A DNA stretch of 64,000 nucleotides, taken from NCBI RefSeq assembly GCF_028554725.1, contig NC_071671.1, positions 65,528,001 through 65,592,000 of the forward strand, given 5' to 3'. The position numbers were made by a program, and so were the translations under genes. Shown here piece after piece: positions 1-12,249 of the stretch; position 1 is the stretch's first letter; the number at the start of each line of letters is the position of its first letter. The notes beneath the pieces were generated by a model. It saw nothing but the letters and a program-made list of their open reading frames with translations. It was not told where the DNA came from and did no database searches. This stretch comes from Zeugodacus cucurbitae. Taxonomy: Eukaryota; Arthropoda; Insecta; Diptera; Tephritidae.

Positions 1-2140
1 GAGCAAGTGCAAGAATACAAGCTGTTAAATAAAAAAAAGTAACTAATTGCAAGATGTAAGCAAAGCAAGATATTTATTTATTATTGAAAACGTTTTTTTT
101 TTGCAATTTCGCGACACAACAACAGTTTTTTATTGAAAAATCGCAAAATGAAATGTAATTAATTTTATGCGACTTAAAAACAAATACACATAAATAAACA
201 AATGCTAAAATAAAATATAAATAAATTAGCATTTAATATTTTTAAGAAAAAAATTTACAAATACTTATTAGTGCGCGCCTAAGCGACGTTACCAGTTTGA
301 TTCCAATTCGTTGTGTTTTTTTTCGTTTTTGGCTCTGCGAACGCTTTTGAGCGCACCGCGCATAGCGCTTTGCCCGTGTCAGCGTCGGCGTTTGTTGTGG
401 CGACGGCATTTTGCGGTTTCGCGGTGGCCATTAGGCGAACGGGCATTTAACCAATAAATATTGGCAACAACAAAACAGGCGCCGAAGCGGCGACTTAAGC
501 GCAACAACTTTTGATTGCAGCTACAATAAATAAAATAAAAAAAAATATATTAAAGAAAATAAAATCGAATTTATTTTAAAACATTAATTAGATGTAATAA
601 ATTACTGCAGAAAAAAATCAAATAAAATAAATGTGTACTTCATTAGAAAGGACGTACATTTTTTGAACACATTAATTGTTTTAAAAAAGAATATAACAAA
701 TGCATGCTATATAAAGCGGTGTTTGGCATGAAGCTTGCAAAAATTACAATTTTTATAAGAAAAAATTTGAAATTTGTATAAAATGTGCAAGTGTTTGTAT
801 TTTTGCATATGGACACTGTGTGGAAATTGTAAATTATTTAAAAGTATAAAAAGTACAAGCAAAAAAATTAAAAAAAAAAAAAAAACAAATTAAAATGTGA
901 AATGTGTTAAAACAGGGAAAACCTTTGAGAAAAAATAGCAAATAAAATGAAATTAATAAAAAATAAATATAAAAATTACGTTGGTCTCATTCAATAAAAA
1001 TATTTCTTATTAAAATAAAAATTTTCCTAAACTCTCGCTAATAGTTTATTTTATACATAGGTTTTCTCTTTCTAAACCAAGTTTTTTGTTTTAAAAATAA
1101 TTAAACTTCAAGAAAAAATTATAAATAATAAAATCTAAATCTAAAGAAAATTATAATAGATAGTTAAATTTTTTTTTTAAATTTCCAAAATTTATTTATT
1201 TTGAACTATAAATTACATACATACATACATACGTTAAAGCTATATTTTCAATTGTTTAAAATATGTTTTAAGACATAGAAAAGGCATTCAGTCAAACTAA
1301 ATGTCAACACGCCAGCGCATTACGCATCATCCAATACCCCCCTTTTAACAGCTAACAGTAGTAGTGGTGGTCAAAAGCAACAATTTTCCGCCAAAGTTAT
1401 AAATTGCAAATGTTAATTACACACGTGCGGCGGAGCAAACTATTGCTGTCAGCAAGTTGTTGTTAAAATTTTCGCTGTTGTTTTTGGTTTTATTCTCTGT
1501 GCTTGAACAGAAAGCAGGCGTGCCATACGGCAAGCGTCTCATAAAGAATTGTAGTTTATTTAATTGAAAAATTTTCATTTTCATTGCTGATTTGGCTTGT
1601 GGAAGCGTGCAGCGCAGCAAAAATACGCGCTGAAACACATCTGCTTACTGAGATATGTATGTATGTACTTATTGACAATATTTGTGTAGTGAGAAATTTT
1701 TAATTTCGAATTAGCATTCGTTTAACTCGCAATTTGCAATGGAAAAATTCCAAAATTGTTAATTTTTTGTCATATTGTTTTAAAGCTCATTTGCTTGCTC
1801 ATCAGCTGCGCTGTTTGTGTTGCGCTTGCGCTTTAGCCGGTGTTGACTTTTAGTAAGTCAGGTTATTGTTAATACCGTTTTAAAATTCATATTTTTGCAC
1901 TTGAATATTTAAATATTTCAATTTGAAAGAAAGCACTACGTGCGCTTAATAATATGTGTTCTCAGTCTACAAGGAAACTGAAACAAGTACATGAAATTTC
2001 GAATATATTTGAGTTTTTCAAAAATTTATTTCATATTTTCTATCTATATTTTAAAAATATATTAATAGTAGTGCTAGAGTGTATATTTTCCCCACTAGAT
2101 AGCATGTGAATTCGATTCCAGCTTACTACTCACATTAAAT
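1..2140. other. Non-coding AT-rich flank with GC-richer patch
   Basis: No open frame here has coding character. Most of the stretch is A/T-rich. A moderately GC-rich patch at about 270-530, with several GCGC and GGCGACG motifs, stands out and could be a promoter or a 5' untranslated exon, but I see no decisive TATA box or donor site. An ACAT microsatellite lies near 1,215-1,232. The short minus-strand frame at 1,417-1,638 has no recognisable similarity. Confidence 0.4.
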
Positions 2141-2154
2141 AGAAAAATAAAATT

Positions 2155-2300
2155 TATTTCGAGAAAATCGAAACATTTTCGAAAAGAACATATTTCGAGA
2201 AAATCGCATAATTTACGAAAAAATGTTTTTTTTTTATTTCGAAAAAATCGAATAATTTTCAAAAAAAAATTCTATTTCGAAAAACATCGCATCATATATA
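2155..2300. repeat. Degenerate minisatellite, ATTTCGARAAAATCG core
   Basis: Four imperfect copies of a roughly 35-45 bp unit start near 2,155, 2,191, 2,235 and 2,274. Each contains ATTTCGA followed by A-rich sequence and an ATCG. The element is simple sequence within non-coding DNA. I infer no function. Confidence 0.6.
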
Positions 2301-5080
2301 TCGCAAATCGCGAAATTGCACACAAATGACTTGTACAACGAACTTGCCAAAAATTTAGAGACCTTTCATAGGCACATACATACTAGTTATACATCACACA
2401 AACTATACGCTTAAATTGCAAGCCGCCCGCAATTGCACAAAATCAACAAGTTAAACCGTTATTTACTTAGTTGTTGTTATTAAGTCAATGAGTCACTGAC
2501 TTAGCACACCTTTATGCTCATTGTTTGATTGTTTGCCTTCAACAATACTATGTTTAATGATCTTATCACCGCTTCATATCTCTCAATAATCTCTCCGATG
2601 GCATCCCTTTTACACGCGCTTCGAGTTTTGTTTGCTCATTAGTACATTTACTGCTTTCTTTTGTTGGTGCTCTTCATTGCCACACAATCCACGCTAGACA
2701 ATAGTGATTTTCTATTTTTTTCTCGTTTTTTGTTTTTTGCTTTCTTCATGTTTTATTATACCACCATCGCTTGTTAATTGTCCTGTTCTATTGTGCGCTG
2801 TTGTCAAGTGGTTTCTTCTGTTCAGTTACCTGCCGCCACAGGGGAGTCGCTTGGTAGCCGTGTACTCGTTGATTCTACACTTGTAGACATGCAGTAATTG
2901 CTGTGTGTTTGCTTATTAGTTTCATATCTTCAGGTGCAAGTGATTTTTTCGGGCTTCATTATTGCTCTATCAAAAATGGCATCGGCCGCTTCATTAACGT
3001 TGGCGGCAGCAATGATAACAAAAAACTGTCAAAGTGCACAATAAATTTGTAGAAGCAATTGACATACATTGATTTGTATGTATGTGTGTAATTATGTTAT
3101 TACTGTTAGACAGCAATCTTGTTAGCTGGAAAATATATTTTTTAATGATTTGCTGTGGGCACACGTCCAATTAGTGCAATAAATCAAACAATTTCATGTC
3201 TTCTAAAGTACTTAGATACATAAGTACCTTTACTGCTTGAATGATTCCCAAGAAATGCATACATTATTATTCAATAATTTCTTAAAATATTGCACAAAAT
3301 AACTCGTAGAATTAAAAAAATATATATTGTTTTTGACACAAATAACTTAATAAACTGACTATTACAACCCTGCCACGTATTTAGTTGAACCTCTAAACAC
3401 ATTTCTGTCGCGCATTTCGCTATTATCCAACAAATGTTTTATTTTTAAACCCATTTCTGCTTACAAAAATAGTTCAAATCATCCCAACGCGGCAAAAATT
3501 CAGGTCAATTACTTTGAAAATTCGGAAATTATTCAAATCTGCATGACTAAACGGCACTTTCACCACAAGCCAAATGCAATCGAACTGTTTATGAATGTGA
3601 TTTCTTTTCGTAAATTCTAAAATACACAGCGAATTTAATATAATTATTGATTACTAAAAATAAATTTTCAAAATTAGTATTTGAAAAGGAAATTGCATTT
3701 CTTAATACTACGGGGATTTTTGTAATTTCTAAGGCCTTTTCAGGTCAAAGCCGCTTACTCATGCATAATACACGCGGTGTTATTTAATGAAATTACTGTA
3801 ATATTAATAAAATTGAGATGATTTAGAATAGTTGAAAATCGAAATGTAAATTCGAAAATAATTTTGTATACCATTTGAAAGAATTTCAGATTAATTTACT
3901 AATTTGGTCAATCAGTTAATTGAACTTTATACAAATTTAGAAAACAAATATTAATTGAGTCAATTAAGCGGCTGTCCGAAAGACTTTTTAAATGAAAATC
4001 TTTTAAAATTTTATTTTAGAAAATAGTAAGATTTTAATATTAAAACTATAAACTAAAGAAACACAAACACATTATTGATTATTCGAAATTCAGTGAAGTT
4101 AATTATCAGCCTGACTTATTTATTGATAAGTCACTCGCGCTTCTAATTGTCCCACATTTGTAGGGACTATAAACACTTGTACTTTGTGCCATACCTATCT
4201 ATGAGTTTATATACAGTTTATCAGTGTGTTGTACTCATTTGTTTGTTTGAACTCAACAGGAAATAATATTTTGCGCAATGCAAACACTTCCGACATTTTA
4301 AATGTTCGCGAAAATGAAAATACGCTTGTACTTTTAGCGATGAAACAGCATGAAAATTGCTGCCAACTAAACAGCAACAACAGAGCATGCGAGCAGGCGA
4401 GTAGAAAAAGATTTCAAGACAGAGTAGATAAGAAATTTTTACGAAACTAAATATTAGGAGTCTTGCAGTAGGTTCTATGAGCATGTTTCGTAAAGTCTGC
4501 TTGAAAAATAAAAAAAAATTTAGAGAAAAAATATTATAAAATTACAACAATTGAAAACTATGCAACTTAGTTTTCGAACATTTGAAAAAAAAATAATTTT
4601 TTAATTATTTACTAAAAAAATATTTCACACAAATAAAGGCAAAAATATAAATGCAGGCATACAAAAAACGATATAAATTTCAAGCAAAACATCAAAAACT
4701 GTAATTCTTTAAAGCTTTATGAATACGAAAATTATAATAAATTGAGCTTTTTAAGATATTCTAAACAACATAACCTATAAAACAATGCATAGCATTACTT
4801 ATATATACAGAAATCTTAAAAAAGTAATAAAATAAAAAAAAAAAATTATTAAAAAAAAATATTAAAAATCGAACTAAAAGTTGAAACTCTAAAGCCCTTT
4901 CTTTAAAGTCTCTCATGTTGATGATTCATTTCAATTGAAGCACGTGACAAAGTGGCGTCGACTAGCGGAACAATAAACTTTGTTTGATAAATATTAATTG
5001 TTTTCAAAATGCAACAAAAGCAAAAACATAGCAAAAATCAATAATAAGCCGAAACACAAAAAAAAATTAAAAGCGCACAC
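2300..5080. other. Non-coding sequence, nothing identified
   Basis: AT-rich sequence with only short chance open frames, for example overlapping opposite-strand frames at about 4,220-4,480. I found no splice-bounded coding segment, RNA gene or recognisable transposon. Confidence 0.4.
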
Positions 5081-5081
5081 A

Positions 5082-5152
5082 GACTTTGCATACAAACCTA
5101 CTATACATACAGATATGTATATAGATGTATATGTGTGTTTGTATGCAAAGTC
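5082..5152. repeat. Inverted repeat / hairpin with perfect 16-bp stem
   Basis: GACTTTGCATACAAAC at 5,082-5,097 is matched exactly by its reverse complement at 5,137-5,152. The 39-nt interval is rich in TATA/TGTA and can partly extend the stem. The roughly 71-nt fold is about the size of an animal microRNA precursor, but it could equally be a transposon end pair or a chance cruciform. The stem is seen directly; any RNA function is inference. Confidence 0.7.
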
Positions 5153-5725
5153 CGTAAAAAATTGCGCTAAATTAAACTAAATTGAGTTGATTTCTTATTG
5201 ATGCAGATTGTGGCTGTATTCGTCGCAAAAACAACTACAACAATAGTAACCGTCATAGCAAGCGGTCACAGTGTTGCTAAATTAAACAAATATTGATAAA
5301 CTGATTTGTGGCAAAAGTTACTTAATAAATACAACAAAAGTTCGCTATTTTATATACATACATAAATATTTGCACCAAAAGCAAATAAACAGAAAGGGAG
5401 TTTGCCAAAAAAAGAAGCATTGCTACATATATACGAGTATATATTGATAATAAAAGAAGAAGCATAGCGGCAGTGAAAGATTTCATAAATAAGTACTGCT
5501 GCTCAATTCGCACCTCCTAAAAAAAGAAGAATAATCATAAATTTGATTATTCAACAGTGTGAAAAGTGAATTCGAAACAAAAGCGTAGAGAGTTTGTGTA
5601 CTTAAACGAACCTGTCTGAAAGCAAATTCATACATACATATCTGTATATTTGCTTAGAAAAAATATATAAAAACAACAATTTACTACAAAACCAGCAAAA
5701 GGCATTGTACTTGAATTGAATACAA
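5153..5725 (+). other. Possible promoter / 5' UTR upstream of candidate ITP exon
   Basis: This non-coding sequence leads into the candidate first coding exon at 5,726. It is A-rich and CAA/AAC-rich like many fly 5' UTRs. No clear TATA/initiator pair fixes a start site. The assignment depends entirely on the candidate exon being real. Confidence 0.25.
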
Positions 5726-5743
5726 ATGAAGTTCTCAATAAAT
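5726..5743 (+). CDS. Candidate short first coding exon of ITP (MKFSIN)
   Basis: An ATG followed by six codons (M-K-F-S-I-N) ends exactly at a consensus donor, AAT|GTAAGTA. The phase is 0. The shared ITP coding exon at 44,117 begins directly after an acceptor (TTACAG) with its own ATG, also phase 0. Joining them would give an N-terminally extended prepropeptide with MKFSIN ahead of MCSRN, keeping the hydrophobic signal sequence. The implied intron is 38 kb, which is long but acceptable for a fly neuropeptide gene. The evidence is only a donor site, phase and context, so this could be coincidence or an exon of 5' UTR with an upstream ATG. Confidence 0.35.
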
Positions 5744-5904
5744 GTAAGTAATTTTGTCTCAAAAATATTAATTCTAATTTCGAAAATTAGTAATTTGTAA
5801 AAATATTTTTACTTAATAGTTCAAAAAACCATAACTAGCTCTATTATACTCCAAATAACATATAAAGTAATAAAAAAATGTAGTTTAAAAGTTAAACTTG
5901 CATA

Positions 5905-6385
5905 TTAAAAAATATGTTGCTAGCAACATGTTGCCGAAATATTGTAAAATTTTCATTTAAAGCTAGATGAACTATTTTGAATTCTGCAATAGAAGAAATG
6001 TAAAAATATTTATGAGTCTGAAAAAATGTTGCTAGCAACATGTTGCCGAAATAATATACAATTTTCATTAAAAGCTAGATGAACTATTTTGAATTCTGCA
6101 ATAGAAGAAATGTAAAAATATTTATGAGTCTGAAAAAATGTTGCTAGCAACTTGTTGCCGAAATATTATAAAATTTGCATTAAAAGCTAGATGAACTATT
6201 GTGAATTCTGCAATAGAAGAAATGTAAAAATATGTATGAGTCTGAAAAAATGTTGCTAGCAACATGTTGCCGAAATATTATAAAATTTTCATTAAAAGCT
6301 AGGTGAACAATTTTGAATTCTGCAATAGAAGAAATGTAAAAATATTTATGAGTCCGAAAAAATGTTGCTAGCAACATGTTGCCCA
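5905..6385. repeat. 112-bp tandem array with palindromic TGTTGCTAGCAACA cores
   Basis: The perfect 14-bp palindrome TGTTGCTAGCAACA occurs at 5,915, 6,027, 6,139, 6,251 and 6,363, a constant 112-bp spacing. The four intervening units are nearly identical. Each core is followed by a further TTGCC, so half-sites alternate as TGTTGC, GCAACA, TGTTGC (copy 3 has CTTGTTGC). More diverged cores follow at 6,467 (TGTTGCTGGCAACA) and 6,647 (TGTTGCCAGCAACA). The half-sites resemble the GTTGCY/RGCAAC halves of RFX-factor X-boxes, although the canonical X-box has a 2-nt spacer that is missing here. The array lies just downstream of the candidate ITP first exon. Confidence 0.9.
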
Positions 6386-6699
6386 AAGTTTCTAAAATGT
6401 TTGTTTTTGATGAAAATGTAAGATTAAAGCGAAAAATGATTTTTATTGGAATAAAGAGTTAAAAAATGTTGCTGGCAACATTTTTGTTTTGTGGACGATT
6501 TTACAGAATAATTTTTCTTTTGAAACCATAATAAAATAATTAAATATTCTTTGCTTCACTATTTAACATATTAATGAAAAATACCTGTTCAAACCTTCGT
6601 CTGAAAATATTTCAAAATCAAGACAGTCAAAATAATTCATTGAAAATGTTGCCAGCAACATGTTGCAAGGTAAAATATTGAAATTACTTGCAAAAATGA

Positions 6700-9180
6700 G
6701 AATAAATGACTCTACAGATAATTTTCCCCATCAAATGAACATTTCTCCAGACCGATTCAATGGAAAGGAATTCAAATAAATCTCATAGTCTACAAATAAT
6801 ACAATTCCAACAAAAAATGTTGACGAGAATATTCTGGAGCTAAATTTACCAAAAACTGCAGTAGAAGAATTTCAATTTGCAAAAACTTTCCACATCTGTT
6901 AGGATGTTCGGAAATTGTTGTTTATATTTAGTTTTATTTACTTCAGACATTTTTATCATTCCTAATTTGACGGGCAGCTCAAAATAAACATTAAGTTTAT
7001 ATGATTATATTTGGTTCTAAACTTTTTTCACTTTGAAATTCATTGAAAAAGAATTTAGCTGTACTCAAGATAGCCAAGTATAAATATATGTGAAATAAAA
7101 TTAGAATTTGTTGCTAAAAGTTAAAAGTCATTAATGGCTTGCATCAACTCATAGCACCTAAATCGTATTGAATATTTTTGTATTGTATTTTGTTTACTTT
7201 GTAAACTTGAGCACAAATCCAGAAAGCCATTACTTACCATATAATTGCGCATATAACTTGTATATGTATCAACATTTATATATGCTTAAATATACGCCGA
7301 AATAATCATAAAACCGAACAAATGAACTGTTAACGATTTTAATGTAAATGAAGTGTGCTTGTAATGGCTTATGATGTGGGAGTATGCATGCGCGACAGCC
7401 TAAAAGGAAGGCTCACAATAATTCATTTAACACTTGCATTAAGTAATTTTACAGATACGCTTTGAACATTGTAGATAGTATGTTGCAAGTGGTATGACCC
7501 CTGTAGGAAATAAAACTGTTTTTGTATTATATATCTTAAATAAACGCTTGCGCAAGCAGCGATAGTTTGTTATACACTTGAATTCAATACAAGAGAGTAT
7601 GAGTATACCGTTTTGAAATGGTATAATCCCTTGCTATTCTGTTTATGTTATACCAGTTTAATGTATTATGCCAGTTGTTTATTCGTTTCGGCACTATCCA
7701 AGGTCAGATGAAATATGATGATGGAGAAGTTAATATTTTCATAAAATTATTTATCGCTGTGAGATAAAAACGTGTCACTTTTCTAAAATATATACATATC
7801 ATGTTTACTAAATAGAAAGAGAGAAGCAAAGCAGTTAGATAGAGATCAAATGGGGAGACACACCCTTTCAAAGCATAATCTAATCTAATCTGGCATATAT
7901 GTCGTGTGCTTAAACGCTTCAGAAAGAAGTTCTTAATATAAATATGACATAGTTCTGCTCACACGTGTATTTTGTTGCAACATTAACGGTATTTTCACTC
8001 ACACGAAAGCCAACAAACCATAGTTGGCCCTCAAGTAATGCTGACCTTGAGCGAGTTGTTAACATCTATTTGAATGTCATATGGAGACCGCCAACTGTAA
8101 AATACATACTCTCTTATCGGGTTATTAGTATGTATAAATGCCTTACTGATGTCTTAATTGATTTTCGTAATTAATCTTGTAAGTCCATTTTTGCTACTTG
8201 CCAATGGCTTGTGCGCATTTCACTCAACGCATTGCATGCATTTGTAATTTTTTACAGGATTAACTATATTTAAATGTGTATGTATGTATGCAGCGTTCTC
8301 TTAATTGCCGATAAAGTCATTTCAAAGCGTTCTATTGTGTCTTGCAGCAATTATCGTAGCTTTTGAGATTTACCGTATGAATATGATTTTCCACTTTTCG
8401 TTTAACTTTTATCATTTTCCATTTTCCATATTCATGTCGTTCAATTGCAAGCGCATGTTTGCGCTCGTGCCGTTTTGGCTTTTTATTTTCTTTTTGTTTT
8501 GTGTTTCGTTTCGCTTTGATATAAATTTATTATTTTTTTTTACATTTTCGATTAATTTTCGATATGAAGTATTTGTATTTCAATTAACCCCACTTATACG
8601 AGTGTATCTCTATATATTTACATATATGTACTCTGTGTGTGTTGTTGTATTGTGCAGACTTTGACTTCATTAGCCTCCATCAAGCCGGCAACATGTGCAG
8701 CCGGCAGCTGCGGCCAACAAACATCAATCTGTACCACTTACATACATTTCATTGCTCATGTTTAAGCACTTGTGTGTGTGTGTGTGTTTGTACTCTGATG
8801 CGAGCGTTATACCGTGTTGGCAATAAAGCGGCAAAGGTTATTACCCCGTACCACTTAAGCATGTGGTGTCGGAAGGCAAGTGTTTGATTTACACAGTCAA
8901 ACAAACAAACAAACAACAGAAACAAAAGCAGCAAAAGTAAAAAAAAAATGAAATAAAATACAAATACAAATCGCTTGGCAATTGACGTCGTCTGCCGGCC
9001 TCAAAAGGTTGATGTGATTTGTGTGAAAAGAGGTCAACACATTTTTTTTGGGATCACTCTGATTTGCTCAGCTGGAAAAGTGAGGGAAAACATATTTTCT
9101 TTTAAATATGAATACATATCGGAAATTGGAAAAATTAATATACATTTAAAAAAATGGTGTTTGCTTTTGTTGAAATGACA
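6700..9180. other. Non-coding (probable ITP intron), nothing identified
   Basis: AT-rich sequence with short chance frames only. A (TG)n run lies at about 8,770-8,788. A phenylalanine-rich frame at 8,305-8,664 reflects T-rich composition rather than coding selection. Confidence 0.4.
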
Positions 9181-9182
9181 AT

Positions 9183-9590
9183 GAGCTTTCATTAAAGCTT
9201 TCACTTTTAATAAAAATATTTTTTTTTTTTAATTTTAAATTTAAAAATAAAAAGCTTTTAAACAACTTCCGCCGAATTTACAATGAGCTTTCATGAAAAG
9301 CTTTCACTTTTACACAAAAATATTTCATGCAATTTAAATTTTTTTAATGAAATTTCCAACGAATTTCATTAAAAGCTTTCACTTTACAACAAAAATATTT
9401 CCTGCAATTTCAAATTTCGAAATTTATTAACAAAAAGCTGTTAAAGTGTTGAAACTCTCGTCGAATTGACAGAAACCTTTTCCGAAAAGCTTTCATTAAC
9501 AACAAAAAATATTTTCTATGATTAAGAAAATGTATGAGTAACTATTTATGTGTCCATCGAGATTTCATCAAAAGCTTTCACAACATTTAC
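9183..9590. repeat. Degenerate minisatellite with AAAGCTTTCAC core
   Basis: At least five copies of a unit containing the palindrome AAAGCTTT, extended to AAAGCTTTCAC in four of them, recur near 9,194, 9,297, 9,371, 9,485 and 9,570. Most are followed by AAAAATATTT. Spacing varies from 74 to 114 bp, so the array is old or unevenly expanded. Isolated related AAAGCTTT sites appear again at 13,735-13,880. Confidence 0.7.
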
Positions 9591-9599
9591 TGAACTTAA

Positions 9600-11960
9600 A
9601 AGTTTTACTTGTTATTTAATAGAATTTGTTAATACTCAATCCATACACTTTGATTAATTAATTCCTAATGCATTAAGTCACATGACTAAGTTCAATATTG
9701 TTGGCTTGCACCGCGAAAACCTCATTATAATTAAATATAGATAGCTACTCATACCATACAAATAGGTTGTTGTTGTTTTTTTTTTTTTGATAAAGTATGC
9801 TGTGCAATTGCGTCAATGAGCTTTTATCATTGCAATGAAAAAAATTTCCACAAAATCACTGATCGATTAAGCGGCGAAAAGATAAAGTGCTTGAAATTTA
9901 ATTAAACAATAGTTAGGAAGCGACATTTTTTTATACCAAATGCGTAACTTTTTGGTGGTAAATCTTGACATTGAGGGGATTTTTAGGCGAAGTAAGTTTG
10001 GCAGGTTAAGGCGAAAATGACACTTAGAGTTTTCGCTCTCAAAGACAAACATATTTCATTTTGATTGCTTTAAGGTGAAATTGATGCCAAAATCCACCAT
10101 TTCCGCACTGATTTCCCGCAAAAGACACCTCATTTAAGTGCGACCTAACGATTACTAAGCATTACCCAAGTATGTACATACGTGCATTGGGCATAAAAAG
10201 TGATAACGAAATAGTAGCTGAATACGAGCACTCGTACATTTATGTGGCTTCCGTAATTTGCGGTAGGCACCTTCTAGTATGTGTGTCTGTGTCTTAAATA
10301 AATAAATAAATTGCCGTAGTGACGCAATATAGCTATATATAGTGTGGAATTTGTCAAGTCATCGATGACATTGATTAGATAAACATTTTGTTGTTTTTTT
10401 CCATTAAAAAAAATATATACATATTATCATCAATTACCGTTAAATGGTATATGACATAATATGCTTGTTTGATAAACTCTTATCACATGAAAGTGCGACG
10501 AAATTAGCGGCGAAGTCAAAGCGAAGCGGGACTGACGTCGCATAACGGCAATGCACTTGAACTTGCCATATGTTGTGATGTTGTCGGGGATTTAGATTTT
10601 ATATATGTTTATAAATGAGCTTAAGTTTAATTAAATCAAATCAAGTAACCATATGGTATAATATAAATTTATTTATTTGCCTACGGGTGCCAAAATAACA
10701 CGTGAGCGCGCTTAAATTTTTTTTCAATAATGTCAGAGTTGTATTTGCGTACATTTTATAGCAAAAAATTACATTTATAGCACAAAGAAACCTTAGAAGA
10801 ACTTCATTCATGCTTCGCTTTCACAGTCATCACACATTTAATGCACCACAAAATGCGTAGGCTCAATCGCAATACACAAATAACAACAATTAAGCTGTAA
10901 TTGATTTTATAAATATCAACAGCTCTTCGAAATAGTTAAATATTGTGCATTTTTATTTGCGCTTTTTCTACGCTATAAATACATAAAAATCAATTACGCT
11001 GAACTATAAATCAAAAAAGCCTGTTTGCACTTTCCAACCCCAAATTGGGCATTTAAAAATAACTATGTATGCCATAAGTAAAACTGAACCAATTAAGTTT
11101 CGACCATTTTTGGCGAGCAAGCCAAAGCTAACGGCGCACATGATTCAATATACATATTTATAGTTATGTATTATTTAATCTATGCCATTATTATTATTGC
11201 ACACGACTGTTATTGCGAAATTTTATTCAAACTTTTTATGTGCCACTGTGCACATTTTGCTATACAAAAACAATGCCACAAACCGGTTTACATTAGTTTT
11301 TTTTTTTTTGCCTTTTAATATTTGCTTTTTATAGCTCGATTTTCATTTAACTATAACACATGTGCGCCATCAACCTATTTAAGCATAATTTCTCGTATTT
11401 GTCGCGAAATCAATTCATTTTTATTATCTTTCAATAAATTGGTTGGCGTTTTGGTGAAATTTATGTTGCACTTACAGTCGTTGGCCATAATTATCGTACA
11501 GTTTGGGTTTTATGCTAATGCTCTTTTATTTCATACTTTGGCATAACGAGAGCGAAAATCATTTTGATTAGCATGAAATAAAAAATTAATTGTTGTAAAT
11601 TAAGATTTGTTGAATAATCGTTCAATAAAGTTAAATGCAGTTGTTAACGATGTGATTTGGTTTTAATTGTAATCACTTTATTTTCTATGGTTTATTTAGT
11701 ATTTTTTTCAATAAAATATGTATCTCTAAAATATAAGGCAAAGTGTAAATTTGGAGCACACAATTTCTTGTTGGACTTTGCTAGAGATCCGCATTACTAC
11801 TACAGAGGTTCTAGGTTCAATTCCAGTTATCGTGTAATACTATACAAGACTTTTCGTACAAAAGCAGACGCTTCTCGGTGGTCGTTTGCAGATCGCCGAG
11901 GATATTTCTATCAGGTAAAAGTTTGCTTAAACCCTATATGTTATTCTGAGGTCGCTTGAA
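9600..11960. other. Non-coding, nothing identified
   Basis: No gene is supported. An open frame at 11,657-11,959 contains a GGTTCAATTCC (tRNA B-box-like) motif near 11,814, but no paired tRNA arms and no protein similarity are visible. Confidence 0.4.
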
Positions 11961-11969
11961 AACTGTATG

Positions 11970-12215
11970 CATTTTCTGGATAATTTCAAGAAACACTCTA
12001 TAAAATTTTCAACATAATGAGATTCTTACGAAACATCTTAGCTGTTCTGAGGCCTCTTGAAATATGTAGAATCCGCCATTTGATGGATAATATCAAGAAA
12101 CGCTCTATAAAACCTGATATTCATAACATAAAGAGCGCTTTATAAAACCTATCCCGCTTGAAACATGTGGAATTGGATAATATCAAGAAACACTCCATAG
12201 AACTTCATATCCAAA
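11970..12215. repeat. Imperfect tandem repeat, GGATAATWTCAAGAAAC core
   Basis: The core GGATAATATCAAGAAACRCT recurs at 11,978, 12,085 and 12,175. It is followed by CTATAAAA-like sequence and preceded by copies of GCTTGAAA/TCTTGAAA. The three units differ by substitutions and small gaps, giving 107- and 90-bp spacing. Confidence 0.7.
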
Positions 12216-12249
12216 TAATATAAAAATCAACAATTTTGAGTGAAATGTT

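Noticed and set aside
5905..6385. CRISPR-like regular repeat array
   Set aside because: Eukaryotic context; the intervening sequences are themselves repeated, so it is a 112-bp tandem repeat, not repeats with unique spacers.
8305..8664. 119-codon hydrophobic frame
   Set aside because: Composition-driven by T-rich DNA; no recognisable signal or domain arrangement and no flanking gene structure.
11780..11830. tRNA or tRNA-derived SINE suggested by GGTTCAATTCC
   Set aside because: The motif resembles a B box, but the T-arm does not pair and no acceptable A box or acceptor stem is present.
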